NCBI GenBank assembly: GCA_020726505.1
Contig: JAHLEZ010000036.1
Span: 186,001-250,000 of the forward strand
Source of the DNA: Leptodontidium sp. MPI-SDFR-AT-0119
Lineage: Eukaryota; Ascomycota; Leotiomycetes; Helotiales; Leptodontidiaceae
Direction of reading: 5' to 3'
DNA length: 64,000 nt
The notes under the pieces: model-generated
Told to the model about the DNA's origin: nothing
Database searches by the model: none
Seen by the model: the letters and a program-made list of their open reading frames with translations, nothing else
Part shown: piece after piece, positions 59,001 to 64,000 of the stretch
Numbering within the stretch: position 1 is the stretch's first letter
Layout: each line of letters starts with the position of its first letter
Translations under genes and position numbers: made by a program

Positions 59001-61786
59001 GGCGTGACCGCCTCCCTAACGTTTGGGACGACATCACTGCCTGGCAAGATTTGGTTACTTGGAGACAACATATCTTCAATCTCATCAACACAACCTACCT
59101 GGGACTTCTTCCACAGCAAGGACAAAATGCGAATGGCGCTTCATTTGCGTACCGAGGTTACCACGAGACGGCATGGATCATCAATCGATTTGCCCATGTT
59201 GCTCGCAAGCATCAACTTCCCGAAGTATGCATCAGCCAGCTGAGCAGAATTTACACCCTGCCGAACATCGAAATCCAAGAAGCATTCTTGAAGCTGAGAG
59301 AGCAAGCGAAGTGTCATTATCAGAACCCCAACGAGCTGAGCAATGGACTCGACGTCATCAACAATACCAATCTCAACTACTTCGGTCCCAACCAAAAGGC
59401 GGAGTTCTACACGCTTAAGGGGATGTTCTTGGAGAAGCTGGGCCAGAGAGATGAAGCTGCGGAGGCGTATGGCATGGCTCTGTTCTTCGACATCAAGCTT
59501 CCAAAGGCCTGGGCTGAATGGGGTTACTACAACGATCGTCTTTTCAAGGAGAACCCCACCAACTACACATATGCCAAGAATGCTTTGAGCTGTTACTTGG
59601 AAGCTGCAGGCTTGTTCAAGAACGCCAAGTCCCGGAAGTTGCTGACTCGAATCCTCTGGCTACTGAGTCTTGATGATGCCGAAGGTACTCTCTCCGCACA
59701 ATTTGACGAATACAAGGGCGAAACCCCCGTCTGGTACTGGATCACATTCATCCCCCAACTCTTGACTGGTCTAAACCACAAAGAGGCACCAAAGGCCCAC
59801 GCAATCCTCGCCAAGATTGCAAAGGCTTATCCGCAAGCCCTCTACTTCCAGCTCAGAACCAGCCGTGAAGACATGGTGGCGATCAAGAAATCTCAAGATC
59901 TCAAGGATGAGAAAGAACGTCGTCTCAGGGCGAGACAGAACGCGAATGGCACCCCGAACGCTACTGGCTCTCCTAGTCTTCAACGCCAGGAAACTCCAGC
60001 TAGTGGACGTCCGGATTCTGCAGCAGGCTCCCGCCCTGCTACTGCGAACACTGATGGCAACTCTGCGGTCAAAAAAGAGAATCCCGAAGCAAATGGAGGA
60101 AATGACCCCGCCGCCAATGGCTCCCAGGTCGTCCCGCAAGCCATACAGAAGAAACCTTGGGAGCATACTGAAGAGATATTAGCAGTTCTCAAGACTGCCT
60201 TCCCACTCTTGGCGCTCTCCATGGAGAACATGGTTGACCAAATCCAAAAGCACTTCAAGTGTCCTCCAGATGAAGATGCATACCGATTGATCACGGCCTT
60301 GCTTAATGACGCTCTTTCTTACGTCAGTCGAGCGCCCAATTCCTACGCCCAAGACGTCAAACTTCCTGCCGCTACAGAAGCCAACATTACCCGTTTTGCA
60401 GAGACCATTCTTCCTGCTCATATCCGTACCTCTTTTGAAGCAGACTTCGTTCGGACCAAGCCAACTATGTACGAATACATCCACAAATTACGGAAGTGGC
60501 GCGACAAGTTCGAATCCAAACTTGACAGGAGAAGGGCTTTTGCCTATCTAGAGACTTACAGTCCCCACCTCAGCGAGTTCAGATTCCAAAAGTTCGATGA
60601 GGTTGAAGTCCCTGGCCAGTACCTGCAACACAAAGATAAGAACCAAGACTTCATTCGCATTGAACGCTTCCTACCAACTGTCGATCTTGTCCGGTGTATT
60701 GGAGTTTGCCACCGTCGTCTGAAGATTCGAGGTCATGATGGCAGTGTACATCCTTTCGCGATTCAGCACCCCGCAGCTCGTCACTGCAGACGCGAAGAGA
60801 GAATATTGCAACTCTTCAGACATTTCAACGGCAGCTTGAGCAAGCGCAAAGAAAGCCGGCGTCGCAATTTGAACTTTCATCTTCCACTCATGATCCCACT
60901 GGCTCCCCACATTCGAATGGTGCAAGACGATTCAACCTACATCTCCCTACAAGGTGTATATGAAGATTATTGCCGAAAGAATGGCATGTTGAAGGATGAT
61001 CCTATTCTGTTCACAATGGATAAAATGCGGGCATTGAACGAGTCGAAAGTGAGTGTTTCTAGAGTCTCCAAGACGACACCCGCTAATAATCAACAGAGAA
61101 ACACCGAGCAGACTTTACCGGCGAGAATGGAGATATTATCCGCAATCCAGGAAAAATGGGTTTCTCATACTCTTGTCTTGGAGTATTTCACGAAGATTTA
61201 CCCAGGATACTCCGAGTTCTGGCTCTTCCGACGGCAATTCTCTTACCAGTTTGCGGCACTTACCTTCATGACATACATCCTCCACATGCACAACCGATAC
61301 CCTCACAAGCTCAACATTGCCCGCGGTACAGGAAATATCTGGGGCTCCGAGCTTATGTCATGTATGGCGGCAGGGAAAGCCTTCTTCCACAACCCCGAGC
61401 CAGTTCCTTTCCGTCTCACACCCAACTTGCAGACTCTGATGGGACCGCTCGCCACCGAGGGTATATATAGCTGTGCCATCATGGCCATTGCTCGCTGCCT
61501 GACGGAACCAGAATATGAGCTCGAGCAACAGCTGAGCTTATTCGTGCGAGACGAAATGATTTTCTGGTTCGCTAGTCAACACCGGGGTGGGTCTTCAATA
61601 GCCGATGGCCAGTTGAGAGAGACGGTCCAGGCAAATAGTGAGATCATTGTGAAGAGAACATTGAGTCTTGCACAGAGTCCAGCCGGAGCGCTTCCCGCAA
61701 ATCAAACGGTGATTGACTTAATCGCCAAAGCAGTCAATCCGCTGAACTTGGCTCAGAGCGATACTTTGTTTATGCCATACCTATGA
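50065..61786 (+). CDS. tra1: Tra1/TRRAP, SAGA and NuA4 activator-binding subunit
   Basis: Four exons: 50065-50119, 50207-50364, 50417-61048, 61097-61786; 3844 residues, typical for Tra1. The first two exons supply [18 protein letters not shown] and the start of a HEAT-repeat array that fills most of the chain. A FAT domain lies in the last third, followed by an inactive PI3K-like kinase region ([56 protein letters not shown]) lacking the usual DxxxxN and DFG catalytic residues. The C-terminal FATC motif ends in SDTLFMPYL. The last intron (61049-61096, 48 nt, donor GTGAGT, branch GCTAAT, acceptor CAACAG) has no stop and is a multiple of 3, so a naive open frame runs through it. Tra1 is the large nuclear scaffold that transcription activators contact to recruit histone acetylation. 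Confidence 0.95.
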
Positions 61787-62232
61787 GCAGAGGATATGAG
61801 AAGGGACGATTAGCAAGATGATTTTAGATAATGGAGCGAGGACCACATGTGTGTATTGATAACGACTTGGAGTTTGGGGGCCACCGAGAGGGGGCATTTA
61901 TGTTAGCGTGGCGTATGGCTTTTGCTTGGATTGGTGACAAAAGGGGGGAAATTATGAGGATCATTACTTTGTACAACTAATGAACGTCCAGTAGCGAGCT
62001 GTCTGACAATAGATTTACTCTTCTCTGGTCTCTTACACTCGAGACGATTGTGACTTTAGGAATGCATGACGATTGAATGAATATATTGCAAGAGAGGCCA
62101 ACTACTTTCCAGTCTATGTATCTACTAGGTGCAGATGAATGCCTCGCATCATTTGGGTCGATGCCCCATAGGTTCCTAACAACACTCGGCAACGTCCCAA
62201 TACTCTCCCGGTTATTGCCCCGTACGCCCCCA
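61787..62232. other. convergent intergenic region
   Basis: 3' flanks of tra1 and the nicotianamine synthase gene. Nothing else recognised. Confidence 0.45.
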
Positions 62233-63500
62233 TCAATGCGACTTTTCAGCCAGCGTTCTGCGCCGGACCTTCCCAATGATTACCGAATTAACAACAAGGT
62301 TGTAGGGGTGAACGGCCAAGCAGATATCCAGGCAGTTCAGAACCTTCTCAGTAGTTGGATAGAATTCCTAAATACTGTCAGCATCTATTCGAGGAGGAAG
62401 AAGCTCAGAAAGCGAAGATATCAGCCACTCACAGCATACAACAACCGTCTCAACCTCTCAGCACTTCGAATGACCAGATATGCACCCTCTCTCATTCTCC
62501 CAACGACGCATTCTAGCAGAATCTCCTTCTCAGCCTGCGTTGACCCTACGAGAGCAGCGAGGTAAACGACATCGAAAGACGAGAGGTCAAGATCAGGGGA
62601 GTCGGCTGCAGAACATTGGAATTTCATGCCCGTTGCGTTGGGACCGAGTGATTCGCAGAGTTGTTTAGACTCGGAGATGGCTTTGGGGTTGAAATCGATG
62701 TTCAGGACTTCCACTGGGTTTTCAGTGGTGCTATGTTGACTGGGGCGGGAGAACGAGGCAGCTGTCTGGTATATGCAAAGACTGGTCAATGGGAGGGGAC
62801 CTGAGCCGATGAATGCAAATTTGTGGAGGGACGAACATGATGGTGTGATGAGAGAGTTGAGTGCGGAGAGTTCCATGCGAGTGAGATCGACGTAATTTGA
62901 GTAGTAGGGGAATTGGGCTAAGCGGCCATGGACTTAAGAGGTGGTTAGATTTGAGGATTGGGGTCTGGGGAAGGAAAAATACCTTCGTCTGAGGTAGAGG
63001 AGATATCACCCGATATGTAATTTGCCCAGTGGGACTCCAAATGACTTTCAGCCGCACGGCAGAGAGAGTGTAAAGAGGGAATAATGGGAATGATCCGTGC
63101 GTCGTTGAAAACCTGGAGAATGGTTAGATTGGTGAAGTTAGGTTTAAAGATTGATAGATATCTATCTAAACGAGAACCTAGAATCCGATTCTCATACCTT
63201 GTTTGTCACTTCCTCGCTGATAGTCTTGATACACATTCTCACTAAGTGGATGAACAACTCGTTGACCTCATCACAGGGTTTCAGATCATCGCCTCCACGA
63301 GCTTCGAGCTTCCCATGGATATCCAGCAATTGAGTTATGAGAACTTCTGCCTCTTCCTCAGCAATGTTTTTCGTCATGACCATGGTGGCAAATGAAGTGG
63401 ATGGATTAGGTGGAGTGGAAATTATCTCGGGTTCCGGTTTTGATGCATAGCTTGGCTTGATCTTGCAAGCAGCGAGCATGTTGGAAAGAATGAAAGCCAT
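62233..63500 (-). CDS. nicotianamine synthase
   Basis: Four exons: 63500-63198, 63112-62983, 62932-62433, 62367-62233; 355 residues. The enzyme condenses three S-adenosylmethionine molecules into nicotianamine, a chelator of Fe, Zn, Ni and Cu, in the cytosol. Visible: N-terminal helical part (EEEAEVLITQLLDIHGKLE), YYSNYVDLTRMEL, the SAM-binding loop FAFIGSGPLPLTS (about 183-195), NIDFNPKAISESKQL, FQCSAADSPDLDLSSFDVVY, GMREGAY-like RMREGAYLVIRSA, and VHPYNLVVNSVIIGKVRR near the end. The last exon begins EFYPTTEKVLN and is needed for the VHPYN motif; the uninterrupted frame stops before it. Fungal NAS exists in Neurospora and others, but is patchy. Regulation by metal status is plausible and not visible here. 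Confidence 0.9.
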
Positions 63501-64000
63501 GGCTGTAGGCTAAGGTATGGGATTATAAGAGAAAGAAATTGGTTGATCAGAATACAAGACAAGTTTGATTCAAAGGTTGAAAGGGTCAGTGAAGTGAAGT
63601 CAAGTGGTGAGAAGGGTGTTGGTATAGGAAAGAGAAGACGTGACATTCACTTTTTATGGTTTGCTTTCACCCCACTTAAAGTAAGCATGCCATGTCATTG
63701 AAACCCCCCAAACTTATCTTTATCCTATGTCCTTGCATATGCAATGACAGGGGGTGTATCATATGGCGGATTGGTTAACTAGTGATGGTGTTGAAGTGAA
63801 GTTGGAGGATGATTTTTCGAGATTTACAGATCTTGTTTTGAAGGAGAGAAAACTGGGTGCTGCTTGAGTAGATATATAGAAAGAGATATACATTTAAACG
63901 CTCTTAAGAGGAGACTATAGTCACTTATTACCCTTTGAAGAGCATGGATATCGCTGCTTTCTTGAAGAAGTGAAGCCTGGAAGTACCCAACAATGTGGTT
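63501..64000. other. right edge, upstream of nicotianamine synthase
   Basis: About 500 bp of promoter-side sequence for the minus-strand gene; no metal-response motif or TATA is certain and no other gene is supported. Confidence 0.4.

Noticed and set aside
1..64000. tRNA, rRNA, CRISPR arrays, prokaryotic terminators
   Set aside because: Looked for cloverleaf T-loop sequence (GTTCGAATC-type), rRNA cores and spaced direct repeats by eye; none found.

Overview
This window is nuclear DNA of a filamentous ascomycete (Pezizomycotina). The genes carry many short GT-AG introns (about 48-140 nt) with CTAAC/CTGAC-like branch sites. Typical lineages are present: an AA11 chitin LPMO, DUF3433 membrane protein, WSC proteins, fungal nicotianamine synthase and a full-length Tra1. 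The WSC, UBL/STAND-like and GMC families suggest a Leotiomycetes-like fungus, but that placement is inference. No rRNA, tRNA, CRISPR or prokaryotic operon signal was seen. Layout, left part (1-25 kb), accessory: a small secreted protein (-), an ankyrin protein (-), a secreted protein with a conserved-looking Cys/His pair (+), a GMC oxidoreductase with one frameshift (-), an SDR (+), a decayed P450 (-) beside an AT-rich transposon relic, a roughly 1000-residue secreted six-hairpin glycosidase with eleven 40-residue six-cysteine modules (-, one frameshift), and a roughly 1094-residue secreted WSC/subtilase protein (+, one frameshift). These are followed by a gene graveyard (UBL/STAND-like fragment, HAD-hydrolase fragment, 34-nt inverted repeat). 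Layout, right part (25-64 kb), mostly conserved housekeeping: a WSC/Mid2-like single-pass membrane protein (+), splicing factor Yju2 (-) divergent from APC/C subunit Cdc16/Cut9 (+), a DUF1757-like membrane protein (-), acetoacetyl-CoA synthetase (+), a 4.7-kb stretch with no supported gene, a secreted AA11 LPMO with X278-type tail (+), a Baeyer-Villiger-type flavin monooxygenase (+), Yih1/IMPACT (-), a 1325-residue DUF3433 protein (+), Tra1 (+, 3844 residues) and nicotianamine synthase (-). Functionally the left half is dominated by secreted or oxidative proteins that look fast-evolving and partly broken. The right half holds basic machinery for splicing, cell cycle, chromatin acetylation, Gcn2 control, ketone-body activation and metal chelation. 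The strongest points for follow-up are the repeat-tailed glycosidase, the unusually dense set of single-base frameshifts between 6 and 22 kb, and the repeat/relic block at 22-25 kb.
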